In this document: one piece after another, positions 25,243 through 33,955 of the stretch
Layout: each line of letters starts with the position of its first letter
How positions within the stretch are numbered: the stretch's first letter is position 1
Assembly (NCBI RefSeq): GCF_001567565.1
Contig: NZ_LSSW01000026.1
Coordinates: 108,907 to 172,906, forward strand
DNA: 64,000 bases
Direction of reading: 5' to 3'
Source: Ectopseudomonas composti
Lineage (GTDB): Bacteria; Pseudomonadota; Gammaproteobacteria; Pseudomonadales; Pseudomonadaceae
The notes under the pieces: generated by a model
Seen by the model: only the letters and a program-made list of their open reading frames with translations
What the model was told of the DNA's origin: nothing
Databases searched by the model: none
Made by a program: the position numbers and the translations under genes

Positions 25243-26646
25243 TTAGCAGCCAACCTTTTCAGCATCGCGACGCTTTCCCCACGCTGCGAACAGGAAGGTG
25301 AGAAAACACAGGCCTGCCAAGCTCAGGAAGGTAACGGAGAAAGCGTTGCTGATCGTTGGTGTGGAGTTATCCGCCAATGTCCGGCTGTCCAATAGCGAGG
25401 CAAACAGTAGCGGTAGCAAGGAGGCACCCGTCATCAGGCCAAGGTTGCGTGACAGGCCGAGTAGCCCTGAGAGCACCCCTCGGTGCGCTTCCGCCGCCAG
25501 GTTCAGCGCAGCCGTATTGTTGGCCGCCAGGAACAGCTGGAAGCCTGGCGTCATCAGCACTATCGCCAGGATGTAGCCCGGAATTCCGATGAGCATGGGC
25601 AACACGGCGAAGCCACACAGCCCCACGCTGGAGAGCAGCAGGCCCGCGAGCAGTGTCCGGTCGGTTCCGAAGCGATCTGCAAGCCTACCCGCCGGCGCTC
25701 CCGACAGCGCCGCGGCGCAAGGCCCGGCGGCCATTACCAAACCTGTCCCGGCTTCGCTGAGGCCCAGGCCAAACGAGAGAAACAGCGGGCCAACCACCAG
25801 CGTGGACATCATGATTGTCGCCACCACGAGGTTCATGGACAGTGACGTGGCGATACCGCGTCCGCGCGCAAGCGCTAACGGGATCAGGGGATTGGGCACG
25901 ACCCGCTCGGTACGGATGAATACGAGAAGCGCAGCGGCGGCCAACACCAGCAGCATCCAGGGGGCAATGGCCACGCCGACCCGGCCCCCGCTGGCCGCGA
26001 GTGCAAAGCAGAGCAACGCTGCCGATAGCCAGCCGCTGCCGGCCCAATCGATGCGTGCGGAGTTTTCAGTGGGTGCCGTTTTTCCAATGCCGCTAGCAGT
26101 CAGAACCAGCAAGCCGCTACCGCATAGCGTCAATAGAACGAAAACGGAGCGCCAGCCAAATTCGCCGATCAGGATGCCGCCGACCGAGGGACCCAATGCG
26201 GTTCCGATGGCCGACATCGTTCCGAGCAGGCCCATCGATGCGCCCAGGCGCTCTTTCGCAATCAGGGTCTTGGCGATAGAAAGCGGCAGCGCCATCAGCG
26301 TTGCCGCGCCCAGCCCCTGCACCGCGCGGCCTGCGATGAGCCAACCCAGGGTCGGCGCCACTGCGCAGCCGGCAGAGGCCAGGGTGAACAGCAGGATGCC
26401 GCCCATCAGCACGCGGCGATTTCCGTAGAGATCGCCCATTCGTCCTGCAACGACGATGACGCAAGTCAAGGCGAGCAGGTAGGCCAGTACGACCCATTGC
26501 ACCTGGTGTACGCCGGCCGAAAAGACGGTTGCCAGGCTGGGTAGTGCAACGGTGGCGATGCTGATGCCAAGCGAAGCGAGCAGGATGGCGCCGGCCAGTG
26601 CCGCGAGTGTTCGTTTGTTGGCCGCAGGGGAGGGGTGAGGTTTCAT
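25243..26646 (-). CDS. MFS drug-efflux-type transporter (DHA2, EmrB/QacA-like)
   Basis: This 467-residue inner-membrane protein has about 14 predicted membrane segments. GRMGDLYGNRRVLMGGI is the loop 2-3 motif A of the major facilitator superfamily, GRAVQGLGAATLMALPLSI is motif B, and GPSVGGILIGEFGWRSVF is motif C typical of drug:H+ antiporters. Length and segment count favour the 14-TM DHA2 group. Divergent at 26714 is a truncated MerR-type regulator, a common partner of efflux genes. The substrate is unknown. Confidence 0.88.
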   Translation of the reverse strand: MKPHPSPAANKRTLAALAGAILLASLGISIATVALPSLATVFSAGVHQVQWVVLAYLLALTCVIVVAGRMGDLYGNRRVLMGGILLFTLASAGCAVAPTLGWLIAGRAVQGLGAATLMALPLSIAKTLIAKERLGASMGLLGTMSAIGTALGPSVGGILIGEFGWRSVFVLLTLCGSGLLVLTASGIGKTAPTENSARIDWAGSGWLSAALLCFALAASGGRVGVAIAPWMLLVLAAAALLVFIRTERVVPNPLIPLALARGRGIATSLSMNLVVATIMMSTLVVGPLFLSFGLGLSEAGTGLVMAAGPCAAALSGAPAGRLADRFGTDRTLLAGLLLSSVGLCGFAVLPMLIGIPGYILAIVLMTPGFQLFLAANNTAALNLAAEAHRGVLSGLLGLSRNLGLMTGASLLPLLFASLLDSRTLADNSTPTISNAFSVTFLSLAGLCFLTFLFAAWGKRRDAEKVGC

Positions 26647-26713
26647 GTGCGATGTCTGCCTATCGGGGGGGCGATGGCCTACTGTGCAAATTCAAGTCAA
26701 CTTGAGGTCAAGC

Positions 26714-26836
26714 ATGACGCTCGTCGATATCGGAGTGCTGTCGAAAACCTGCGGGGTGCTCACCTCTACGCTCCACTATCACGAACAGCTGGGGCTGATC
26801 CGGCCCGTGAGCTCGATTACCAGGAGCCGCGCATGA
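26714..26836 (+). pseudogene. MerR-family regulator, truncated remnant
   Basis: From ATG 26714 the frame encodes only 40 residues: DIGVLSKTCGVLTSTLHYHEQLGLIRPVSS. This is the N-terminal winged helix-turn-helix of a MerR/SoxR-like regulator up to the first wing, after which the sequence changes and stops at 26836. No continuation of the effector domain is apparent in the next 180 bases. It lies divergent from the MFS efflux gene, the usual position of such a regulator. I read it as a truncated regulator; a genuine micro-regulator is less likely. The 27022-side remainder of this gap shows no other gene. Confidence 0.6.
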
Positions 26837-27022
26837 CCACCATGAGTCGTCTGCTCAGGCATGTTGCGAATGCCCTGCGCCATCTCACAAGGAGTGCCCG
26901 AGGTTTCGTAAGCTGTTGCGTGTGGTGTGCCCCGCGGCGGTCCTGACCGATGCGCTGTACCTTGATGCGGTGGCGCGATAGGACAGAATCTCCGGAAAGG
27001 CCTAGCCAATAGTGGTCAGAGC

Positions 27023-27835
27023 CTAGATCGAGGCGAGCAACGCACAGATCATCGGCGCTGCGGCATACAAGCAGGAGTAGTGAGAAAGCCCCTCCATCCG
27101 CTCGATGCGCGCGTCGCTTGGGAAGCACTCAGCCAGATGTCCCGACATCCCGAATGGCGACCAGTTGTCTGCCGTGCCATGCCACAGGCAGACATCTGCT
27201 TCGCTGGCGAAGGCGCTGGCTGACCAGGGCTGGAGATACTGCCGAATATCCCGCGTGTAGCCGGTCGTACCTTGGGCAAAGCATTGCTGCAAGACCTGGC
27301 CGATAAGCGCCCTGAACTCCGGTGATTTCACCAACTCCCGATCCTGTCCCTGGGCGCTGGCGAACAGCATGCGAAACAGCATCTGCGGTGCTCGCTTGGC
27401 CAGTAGCGCCTGCCACTTCACCAGCCAGTGGAACAAGCCTGGGCTGCGCTGGGCCAGTGAGAACACGGCCTTGCCGGCCATCTGATCGAGGAAGTCCCCA
27501 CCGTCGAGCGGGGCGGCGGCGGAAATCAGATGCAGGCTGCGGACCTGGCCCGGCATAAGGGCGCTGACTTCCAATGCGGCATGCGTGCCGAGGGAAAAAC
27601 CGATGAAGTCGACCGGAGTACCTTGCACGGTCTCGCTGATTGTCTGGGTGATCTGTCGGTAGTACTCGGCGCCGGTGATGGATGGGACGATGGCGAAACG
27701 GTCGAAGCAAAGGATGCGTAGGCCCTGCTCTCGGGCGGGTGCGTCGAATATGGAGGCCTCAGAAGGCGAGCCCGGTACCCCGTGGAAGTAAACGACCGGT
27801 TTGCCGGTGGGGTTTCCGTATTCGCTGAAGTCCAT
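27023..27835 (-). CDS. alpha/beta hydrolase
   Basis: This 270-residue alpha/beta-hydrolase-fold protein has the oxyanion region YFHGVPGSPSE (16-26). The nucleophile elbow is GFSLGTH with Ser81, an acidic residue lies in WHGTADNWSP, and the catalytic His is in GLSHYSCL. Short Gly-rich HGxPGS motifs are typical of prolyl-aminopeptidase- or haloalkane-like enzymes and esterases, so only the superfamily is sure. No signal peptide is seen. It is transcribed toward the MerR remnant and is separated from the next minus gene by 139 bases with no feature. Confidence 0.85.
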   Translation of the reverse strand: MDFSEYGNPTGKPVVYFHGVPGSPSEASIFDAPAREQGLRILCFDRFAIVPSITGAEYYRQITQTISETVQGTPVDFIGFSLGTHAALEVSALMPGQVRSLHLISAAAPLDGGDFLDQMAGKAVFSLAQRSPGLFHWLVKWQALLAKRAPQMLFRMLFASAQGQDRELVKSPEFRALIGQVLQQCFAQGTTGYTRDIRQYLQPWSASAFASEADVCLWHGTADNWSPFGMSGHLAECFPSDARIERMEGLSHYSCLYAAAPMICALLASI

Positions 27836-27974
27836 TTCGAGTCCAAAGCTGCGTGATGTCTGAATCTTGTATCACTACTGCGTTGAATAGGCGCTAGGGC
27901 GAACTGCCGCATTTGCAGTTGGAAGAGAGGTCGTTTGGGTTGCCGCAATGCTGATTTGCAGAGGGGTAAGTGCT

Positions 27975-28307
27975 TCAATCGTGCTCGGCCAGATACGCAG
28001 TCACCATATCGTCGAGCATCTTGATCAACTCTGGATCCATGAAACGGTAGTCATCGGGGATATCCAGAATGTGCAGGCGCTTGTGTTCGAGCAGGCGGGC
28101 GTATTCTGCGCGCAGGCGGTTGGCGTGCTTGTGCTCCATGACGAAGATAGCGTCGGCCCAGCGGATATCCGCTGGGCCGACGGGTTTGCGAGCATTAGGG
28201 CTGGTACCGGCCGAGCGAGCTTCGAAGCCGGGGCGGCGTCGCCAGATCGCTTCCGCCGTCGGGCTACGCCATTGATTGCGGCTGCAGATAAAAAGGAGCT
28301 TGGTCAC
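27975..28307 (-). CDS. low-molecular-weight protein tyrosine phosphatase-like protein (COG4551 type), second copy
   Basis: This 110-residue paralogue of the protein at 11404-11727 begins LLFICSRNQWRSPTAE, with the Cys-x5-Arg-Ser loop intact. It then shares FVMEHKH and LHILDIPDDYRFM with the first copy, with the acidic pair at the end of the domain. The GTG start overlaps the stop of the upstream small gene as GTGA. Function is unknown; the family is annotated as predicted phosphatases and lacks well-established substrates. Confidence 0.8.
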   Translation of the reverse strand: MTKLLFICSRNQWRSPTAEAIWRRRPGFEARSAGTSPNARKPVGPADIRWADAIFVMEHKHANRLRAEYARLLEHKRLHILDIPDDYRFMDPELIKMLDDMVTAYLAEHD

Positions 28308-28498
28308 TCTTGATCCAGCAGTTGGCGGGTTGTGCGAATGGGGTAGCTGAGGCCGAGTTGGCGGGCCCTGAGCAGTTTTTCCGCCCGGGTATACAGCAGC
28401 TTCCAGTTCTTTTCTGGCCGTTGGTACGGCAAACGCAGCAGTGTTTTGGGTAGGTCTTTGTGAGCCTGTGAGCGTCTCCAGGCGCGGGTTCTTTCCAT
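28304..28498 (-). CDS. small basic hypothetical protein coupled to the phosphatase-like gene
   Basis: This 64-residue, strongly basic protein (MERTRAWRRSQAHKDLPKT, ...EKNWKLLYTRAEKLLRARQL) has no recognised domain. The stop overlaps the GTG of the phosphatase-like gene, so both are probably made together. I chose the ATG at 28498; 26 upstream in-frame codons do not look like the same protein. The positive charge suggests nucleic-acid or membrane contact, which is inference only. Confidence 0.6.
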   Translation of the reverse strand: MERTRAWRRSQAHKDLPKTLLRLPYQRPEKNWKLLYTRAEKLLRARQLGLSYPIRTTRQLLDQE

Positions 28499-28696
28499 TG
28501 TGGTGTCCTCGTGAATACCGGGTTCAGCAGCCGCGGTAGTACGAGTTCGCAATATCCTAGGGGCGAAGCGGCCCAATATCCAGAGCTATCAAGCGCGAGA
28601 CTTGCTTGAGTCATTCTTGACGCGCAATAGCGGTTGGTTGGGCTTGCCGGCTGGCTCAATTATTCCTAATCTGCGCCCTTTTTCAGGGAGGCAGAT

Positions 28697-29158
28697 ATGC
28701 GTGAGCGCAAGGCAGCACGACTATTACTTATCAGCCCTGCCGAGGAAGTGCTGCTTTTCAGATTTCATCACACCGATGCCGCTTTGGCCGGCACAAACCA
28801 CTGGGCCACGCCGGGCGGCGGCTTGGAGCCCGGGGAGACATTCCATGCGGCGGCCATTCGTGAACTGTACGAAGAGACGGGCATTCTGGTTGGGGCCGTT
28901 GCCGAACCTGCGGCCTACCGACGCGTTTCATTGACGCTGCCCAGCGGCGAGGTGGTGTTGGCCGTGGAGCAATACTTTGTCGTGTACGTCGAGGACAAGA
29001 CCCTTTCCCGTTCTCAATGGACGAGCCACGAGAAAACGGTCATGACGGATCATCACTGGTGGTCGGCCCAGGAGTTGATAGCCACGAAAGAAACGGTATG
29101 GCCAGAAAATCTCGTGCAACTGCTTACTGATGCAGGCGTATTCGGATCGCCTGTCTGA
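28697..29158 (+). CDS. NUDIX hydrolase
   Basis: This 153-residue NUDIX-fold pyrophosphohydrolase has a complete NUDIX box at residues 41-63: GGLEPGETFHAAAIRELYEETGI matches G-x5-E-x7-R-E-U-x-E-E-x-G-U. Substrates may be damaged or signalling nucleoside diphosphates; none can be assigned. The GGGAGGC ribosome site seven bases upstream supports the ATG. The 198 bases before it hold no other gene. Confidence 0.9.
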   Translation: MRERKAARLLLISPAEEVLLFRFHHTDAALAGTNHWATPGGGLEPGETFHAAAIRELYEETGILVGAVAEPAAYRRVSLTLPSGEVVLAVEQYFVVYVEDKTLSRSQWTSHEKTVMTDHHWWSAQELIATKETVWPENLVQLLTDAGVFGSPV

Positions 29159-29224
29159 GCAATCATCGATGAAGCACTGCGCCTGAGGCCGCCAGGCACA
29201 GTGCGTCGGGATTTCAGGTGTACA

Positions 29225-30310
29225 TCAATCTGGCAACCTGACCTTCTTCTTCGCCCCGAACAGGTTCCAACTGGCCACGAACAGCGCCGCCACCAGCGGG
29301 CCGATCACGAAGCCGTTGAGGCCGAGCAGGGCCAGGCCGCCAAGGGTGGAGATGAGGATCAGGTAGTCGGGCATGCGGGTGTCCTTGCCGACCAGGATGG
29401 GGCGCAGGATGTTGTCCACCAGGCCGATCACCAGCACGCCGAAGGCGGTGAGGATGATGCCTTGCACCAGGCTGCCGCTGAGCATCAGGTAGATGGCCAC
29501 GGGCGCCCAGATGATGCCGGCGCCGGCTGCCGGCAGCAGTGACAGAAAGGCCATCAGCACCCCCCACAGCAGCGGGCTGTAGATGCCCAGCGCCCAGAAG
29601 ATGAAGCCGCCGAGCGCACCCTGGACGGCGGCGACCACCACGTTGCCCTTTACCGTGGCGCGTACCACACGGGTGAACTTGATCTGCAGGCGGCGCTTGG
29701 TGTTGCCGGCCAGCGGGATGGCGCTGCGAATCCTGTGCACCAGCTCCTTGCCGTCGCGCAGCAGGAAAAACAGCAGGTAGAGCATGACGAAGAAACTGAC
29801 GAAAAACTCGAAGGTGCCCTGGCCGATGGCGAATACCTTGGTGGCCAGGTACTGACTGCCGGCCATGGCGCCCTTGGAAATCTGTTCGCGCAGGCCGTCG
29901 AGGTTGGAGATGCCGACGCGGGCCAGCTGATCCTGTATCGATGGCGGTAGCATGCGTATGCCGCTGGTGACGTAGGCGCCTGCGTCCAGCTCGCCTGACT
30001 CCAGTTTCTGATACAGGGCGGTGCCTTCGGCCACCACCGCCGAGGTGATGAAGATCACCGGCAGAATCGCCACCAGCAGACAGATGATCAACGTCAGCAG
30101 GGCAGCCAGATTGCCTCGCCCGCCCAGGCGGCGTAGCAGGCGTTCCTGCAGGGGCGAAAACACCACGGCCAGGACCATGGCCCAGAACACCGCGCCGTAG
30201 AACGGCAGCAGTATCCAGAAGAAGGCGATGGTCACCAGGACGAGCAGCAGGATGAAGGCTTTCTGTTCGAAGGTCGGGTTCTGCATATCGGGTTCGCTGG
30301 GAAGGGACAT
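29225..30310 (-). CDS. AI-2E family transporter (PerM/UPF0118)
   Basis: This inner-membrane protein of about 361 residues has paired hydrophobic segments at both ends and a soluble central region. The family motif region is LVDNILRPILVGKDTRMPDYLILISTLGGLALLGLNGFVIGPLVAALF. Named members export AI-2 or act as Na+/H+ antiporters; most are uncharacterised. Start is uncertain between Met 30310 and Met 30286; I used the former. It is divergent from the methyltransferase gene. Confidence 0.85.
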   Translation of the reverse strand: MSLPSEPDMQNPTFEQKAFILLLVLVTIAFFWILLPFYGAVFWAMVLAVVFSPLQERLLRRLGGRGNLAALLTLIICLLVAILPVIFITSAVVAEGTALYQKLESGELDAGAYVTSGIRMLPPSIQDQLARVGISNLDGLREQISKGAMAGSQYLATKVFAIGQGTFEFFVSFFVMLYLLFFLLRDGKELVHRIRSAIPLAGNTKRRLQIKFTRVVRATVKGNVVVAAVQGALGGFIFWALGIYSPLLWGVLMAFLSLLPAAGAGIIWAPVAIYLMLSGSLVQGIILTAFGVLVIGLVDNILRPILVGKDTRMPDYLILISTLGGLALLGLNGFVIGPLVAALFVASWNLFGAKKKVRLPD

Positions 30311-30442
30311 GCCAGTTAGTCCCCCGATGCTCTGGCAAAGTGCCCACAAAGTTGGGTCGGGCTTGCAGCCGTGCGGCGAGGGGGGTTGACAGCTCTGGGA
30401 TACTGGAAGGCATGAGGATGAACATTCGACGGAGGCATGGCC

Positions 30443-31147
30443 ATGCGGGATGAGGAAATCAAGGCGCTGTTCGATCAGCAGGCGGCGGGTTACGACAAGC
30501 AGTGGGCGGGGATGGCGCCGATTCGGGAGGCGCTTTATCTGCTGCTCGATGCGCTGTTCATCGATCTGCCGGCCGACGCGCGGATACTGTGCGTGGGCAC
30601 CGGCACGGGTGCGGAAATCGCGCACCTGGCCGAGCGCTTTCCGGGCTGGCGCTTCACCGCACTGGATCCGTCCGGGGCGATGCTTGAGGTCTGCCGCCAG
30701 CGCGCGGAGCGCGGCGGCTTTGCCTCGCGCTGCGACTTTCACGAAGGCTATCTGGATACGCTGGCGCCTGGGGCGGCCTTTGACGGCGCTACCTGTTTTC
30801 TGGTGTCGCAGTTCTTGCTCGACCCGATGCTGCGTACCGGGTTCTTCGCCCAGATCGCGCAGCGCCTCAAGTCAGGCGGGATGCTGGCCAGTGTCGACCT
30901 GGCGGCGGATATCCAGTCGCCGGCCTACGAAGTTCTACTGCCAGGCTGGATGACGCTGATGGCTGCCGCCGGGGTCGATGCGCCGATGCTGGAGCGCGCC
31001 CGTGCGGCCTACGCCCGTGATGTGGCGGTGCTGCCAGCGCAGCAGGTGGCTGGCATCATCCAGGCGGCCGGGTTCATTGCTCCGGTGCAGTTCTTCCAGG
31101 CCGGGCTGATGCACGGCTGGGTCAGCCGGCGCGAAGCCGATGCCTGA
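30443..31147 (+). CDS. class I SAM-dependent methyltransferase
   Basis: This 234-residue protein has the Rossmann-type SAM site ILCVGTGTGAEIA (48-60), the acidic second-strand ALDPSGAMLE, and further motifs ending in a GGMLASVDL strand. The substrate is unknown; the N-terminal FDQQAAGYDKQW resembles small-molecule methyltransferases of the UbiE/Tam kind. Start 30443 is preferred over 30437 because it is eight bases from GGAGG, whereas the earlier ATG is only three away. Confidence 0.87.
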   Translation: MRDEEIKALFDQQAAGYDKQWAGMAPIREALYLLLDALFIDLPADARILCVGTGTGAEIAHLAERFPGWRFTALDPSGAMLEVCRQRAERGGFASRCDFHEGYLDTLAPGAAFDGATCFLVSQFLLDPMLRTGFFAQIAQRLKSGGMLASVDLAADIQSPAYEVLLPGWMTLMAAAGVDAPMLERARAAYARDVAVLPAQQVAGIIQAAGFIAPVQFFQAGLMHGWVSRREADA

Positions 31148-31160
31148 ACCGCGAGCGGTT

Positions 31161-31556
31161 CTACTCGTGGCGCGAGCTGCGGTCGCGGTCGCGGTCGCGT
31201 GGGTAGTGCCGCGCCAAGGGCAAGGGCGGTAGCCAGGCTTCGCGGCGGATGGTCCAGAGTTCGTAGGTGGGGGTGAAGCGGTTCGGCTCATCCAGCGAGC
31301 CGACGTTGACCTCGATTTCATCCGCTGAGCGCGCGAACACCGACGAGCCGCAGCGCGGGCAGAAGTGGCGGCCGGCGTACTCGCCGGTTTCACCTTCCAC
31401 CTTCACCGCGTCCTGCGGGAATATTGCCGAGGTGTGGAAGAGGGCGCCGTGGTGCTTGCGGCAATCCATGCAGTGGCAAACGCCGACCCGATAAGGCTGG
31501 CCGCTGGTTTCGAAGCGCACCTGGCCGCAGAGGCAGCCGCCGGTAAGTCGATCCAT
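31161..31556 (-). CDS. GFA family (glutathione-dependent formaldehyde-activating-like) protein
   Basis: This 131-residue zinc protein has all the GFA/CENP-V Cys motifs: CxC at 8 and 10, CHCMDC at 27-32, and FCPRCGS with Cys66 and Cys69. Only a few GFA proteins have a known role; formaldehyde-glutathione adduct formation is the name-giving activity. AGGAGG before the ATG fixes the start. Near the C-terminus, the coding repeat GCGGTC is present in about 3.5 tandem copies, producing RDRDRDR. Confidence 0.88.
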   Translation of the reverse strand: MDRLTGGCLCGQVRFETSGQPYRVGVCHCMDCRKHHGALFHTSAIFPQDAVKVEGETGEYAGRHFCPRCGSSVFARSADEIEVNVGSLDEPNRFTPTYELWTIRREAWLPPLPLARHYPRDRDRDRSSRHE

Positions 31557-31730
31557 GTTGGAGTCCTCCTGTGCGTGGGCGTGTAGCGGCCACCATAGCA
31601 AAGGTGCGCTGCGCTACGGGCGCTGGCTGGCTAACGCGAGCAGGGTGAACCAGCCGACGTGCACCAGGGCCCGGAAGCCTGCATGCCGAGTTGTTGGCCT
31701 GGCTGCGGGAGTTGGGGCGTTAGCCCGGTT

Positions 31731-32084
31731 TCAGAGGCGATCCAGTTCTTGCGCGATCTTCGCCCAGTCCGCTTTCAGTGCACGGCGCAGGTAGACGATG
31801 AAGAGCCGGTCGCGCAGGCGGCGCAGGCTGGAGTGCTGCCGGGCGACGCGGGCGCGCTCGATGGTTTCGCCGAGCCAGGCGCTGTCGAAGCCGGTCCAGA
31901 TCGGGGGGATGGGCGCGAGCAAGTTGGAGTAGCAGGCGGGCGCGACGTCCTCAAAGAAGGCGGCTTGCACCATGGCGCGGTCGAAACCTGCCACCTGACG
32001 GGCGATGAAGGTGTAGTCGACATCGTTGTCGACGAATACCTCCGACAGCGCGGACCACAGATGGATGCGTTCTTCGCGGGTCAT
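31731..32084 (-). CDS. hypothetical protein (possibly DUF7079-like)
   Basis: This 117-residue soluble protein begins REERIHLWSALSEVFVDNDVDYTFIARQVAGF and is mostly helical. The pattern resembles the DUF7079 family as I remember it, which has no assigned function; this is tentative. The ATG at 32084 is the last good start with family-like N-terminus. It is divergent from the amidase gene by 167 bases. Confidence 0.6.
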   Translation of the reverse strand: MTREERIHLWSALSEVFVDNDVDYTFIARQVAGFDRAMVQAAFFEDVAPACYSNLLAPIPPIWTGFDSAWLGETIERARVARQHSSLRRLRDRLFIVYLRRALKADWAKIAQELDRL

Positions 32085-32251
32085 AAGCCTGTTGTGCTCA
32101 CAGCGGCGGAGTCGGTGGCGAGACTGTAATGGCTGGCGCACAGCCTGGCCATTGGCGCGGCTGCTGCGACAGCCTGGTGGCATGTATCATCGGGGCCTGT
32201 TTTCGTATCCGGGGCCATGATGCCGGCCCGCCATCTGCGAGTGATGACACC

Positions 32252-33955
32252 ATGATCGAGGTAACCGAAGTTTCCATTGCCGAGCTGCGCGCCGCGCTGG
32301 AGTCCGGCCGCACCACGGCGGTCGAACTGGTCAAGGCCTATCTGGCGCGTATCGAGGCTTACGACGGCCCGGATACGCCGACCCGGCTCAACGCGGTGGT
32401 GGTACACAACCCCGATGCGCTGAAGGAGGCCGAGGCCTCCGATGCGCGCCGCGCCCGTGGCGAAACCCTCGGCCCGCTCGATGGCATTCCCTACACCGCC
32501 AAGGACAGCTACCTGGTCAAGGGCCTGACGGCCGCCTCCGGCAGCCCGGCGTTCAAGGACCTGGTGGCGCAACGTGATGCCTTCACCGTCGAGCGCCTGC
32601 GCGCCGCTGGCGCCATCTGCCTGGGCAAGACCAACATGCCGCCGATGGCCAATGGCGGTATGCAGCGCGGCGTCTATGGCCGTGCGGAAAGCCCGTACAA
32701 CGCCGATTACCTGACTGCGCCGTTCGCCTCGGGCTCATCCAACGGTGCCGGTACCGCGACCGCTGCGAGCTTCTGCGCCTTTGGTCTGGCCGAGGAAACC
32801 TGGTCCAGCGGACGTGGCCCGGCTTCGAACAACGGCCTGTGCGCTTACACACCGTCACGCGGGGTGATCTCGGTACGTGGTAACTGGCCGCTGACGCCGA
32901 CCATGGACGTGGTGGTGCCATTCGCCCGCAGCATGGCCGATCTGCTCGAAGTGCTCGACGTGGTGGTGGCCGACGATGCCGACAACCGTGGCGACCTCTG
33001 GCGTTTGCAGCCCTGGGTGCCGATCCCGAAAGCTTCCGAGGTGCGCCCCGAGTCTTACCTGGCGCTGGCGGCCAAGGCCGACGCACTGGCGGGCAAGCGC
33101 CTGGGTGTGCCGCGCATGTACATCAACAAGGACGAGGCGGCCGGCACCAGCGAAAAGCCCGGCATTGGCGGGCCAACCGGGCAGCGCATCCACACTCGCG
33201 ACTCGGTGATCGAGCTGTGGGAGCAGGCGCGCGCGGCACTGGAGCAGGCCGGTGCCACGGTGATCGAGGTGGATTTCCCGCTGGTGTCGAACTGCGAGGG
33301 TGACCGCCCCGGCGCGCCGACCGTTTACAACCGCGGCCTGGTGCCGCACCAGTTCCTGCTTGACGAGTTGGGGGAGCTGTCGGGCTGGGCGTTCGACGAC
33401 TTCCTGCGTGCCAATGGCGATCCGAAACTCAATCGCCTGGCCGACGTCGACGGCCCGCAGATCTTCCCCCACGACCCTGGCACCTTGCCCAACCGCGAGG
33501 ATGACCTGGCCTTCGGCATGGACGAATACGTGCGCATGGCCCAGCGCGGCCTCAAGTCGTGGAGCGAAATCCCCAGCGTGCCGGATGGCATACGCGCTCT
33601 GGAGCAGACCCGCAAGCTGGATCTGGAAAACTGGATGGACGAGCTCAAGCTCGACGCGGTGCTTTTCCCCACCGTGGCGGATGTGGGGCCGGCCGATGCC
33701 GACGTCAATCCGGAGTCGGCCGACATCGCCTGGAGCAACGGCATCTGGGTCGCCAATGGCAACCTGGCGATCCGTCACCAGGGCGTGCCCACCGTCACCG
33801 TGCCGATGGGCGTGATGGCCGATATCGGCATGCCGGTGGGCCTGACCTTCGCAGGCCGCGCCTACGACGACTCGGCGTTGCTGCAACTGGCGGCGGCCTA
33901 TGAGTCGACCGGCAACAAGCGTCTGGTGCCGCCGCGCACGCCGCCACTGGCGTGA
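32252..33955 (+). CDS. amidase signature family hydrolase
   Basis: This 567-residue amidase-signature enzyme has the catalytic triad Lys84 (YTAKDSY), cis-Ser162 (GSSNGAG) and nucleophile Ser186 (TWSSGRGPAS). The Ser-Ser spacing of 24 matches the well-studied family member FAAH. The signature is divergent, reading GSSNGA rather than GSSGGS, and the region after the nucleophile (PASNNGLCAYTPSRG) is unusual. No signal peptide is seen, so cytosolic amide hydrolysis is expected. It carries a roughly 250-residue C-terminal extension relative to small amidases, with a region (RVYGRAESPYN, NRGLVPHQFLLDELGELSGW) probably for substrate binding. Confidence 0.86.
   Translation: MIEVTEVSIAELRAALESGRTTAVELVKAYLARIEAYDGPDTPTRLNAVVVHNPDALKEAEASDARRARGETLGPLDGIPYTAKDSYLVKGLTAASGSPAFKDLVAQRDAFTVERLRAAGAICLGKTNMPPMANGGMQRGVYGRAESPYNADYLTAPFASGSSNGAGTATAASFCAFGLAEETWSSGRGPASNNGLCAYTPSRGVISVRGNWPLTPTMDVVVPFARSMADLLEVLDVVVADDADNRGDLWRLQPWVPIPKASEVRPESYLALAAKADALAGKRLGVPRMYINKDEAAGTSEKPGIGGPTGQRIHTRDSVIELWEQARAALEQAGATVIEVDFPLVSNCEGDRPGAPTVYNRGLVPHQFLLDELGELSGWAFDDFLRANGDPKLNRLADVDGPQIFPHDPGTLPNREDDLAFGMDEYVRMAQRGLKSWSEIPSVPDGIRALEQTRKLDLENWMDELKLDAVLFPTVADVGPADADVNPESADIAWSNGIWVANGNLAIRHQGVPTVTVPMGVMADIGMPVGLTFAGRAYDDSALLQLAAAYESTGNKRLVPPRTPPLA

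Noticed and set aside
26817..27128. Minus-strand frame over the MerR remnant
   Set aside because: No family similarity; likely shadow of degenerate sequence and of the neighbouring hydrolase.
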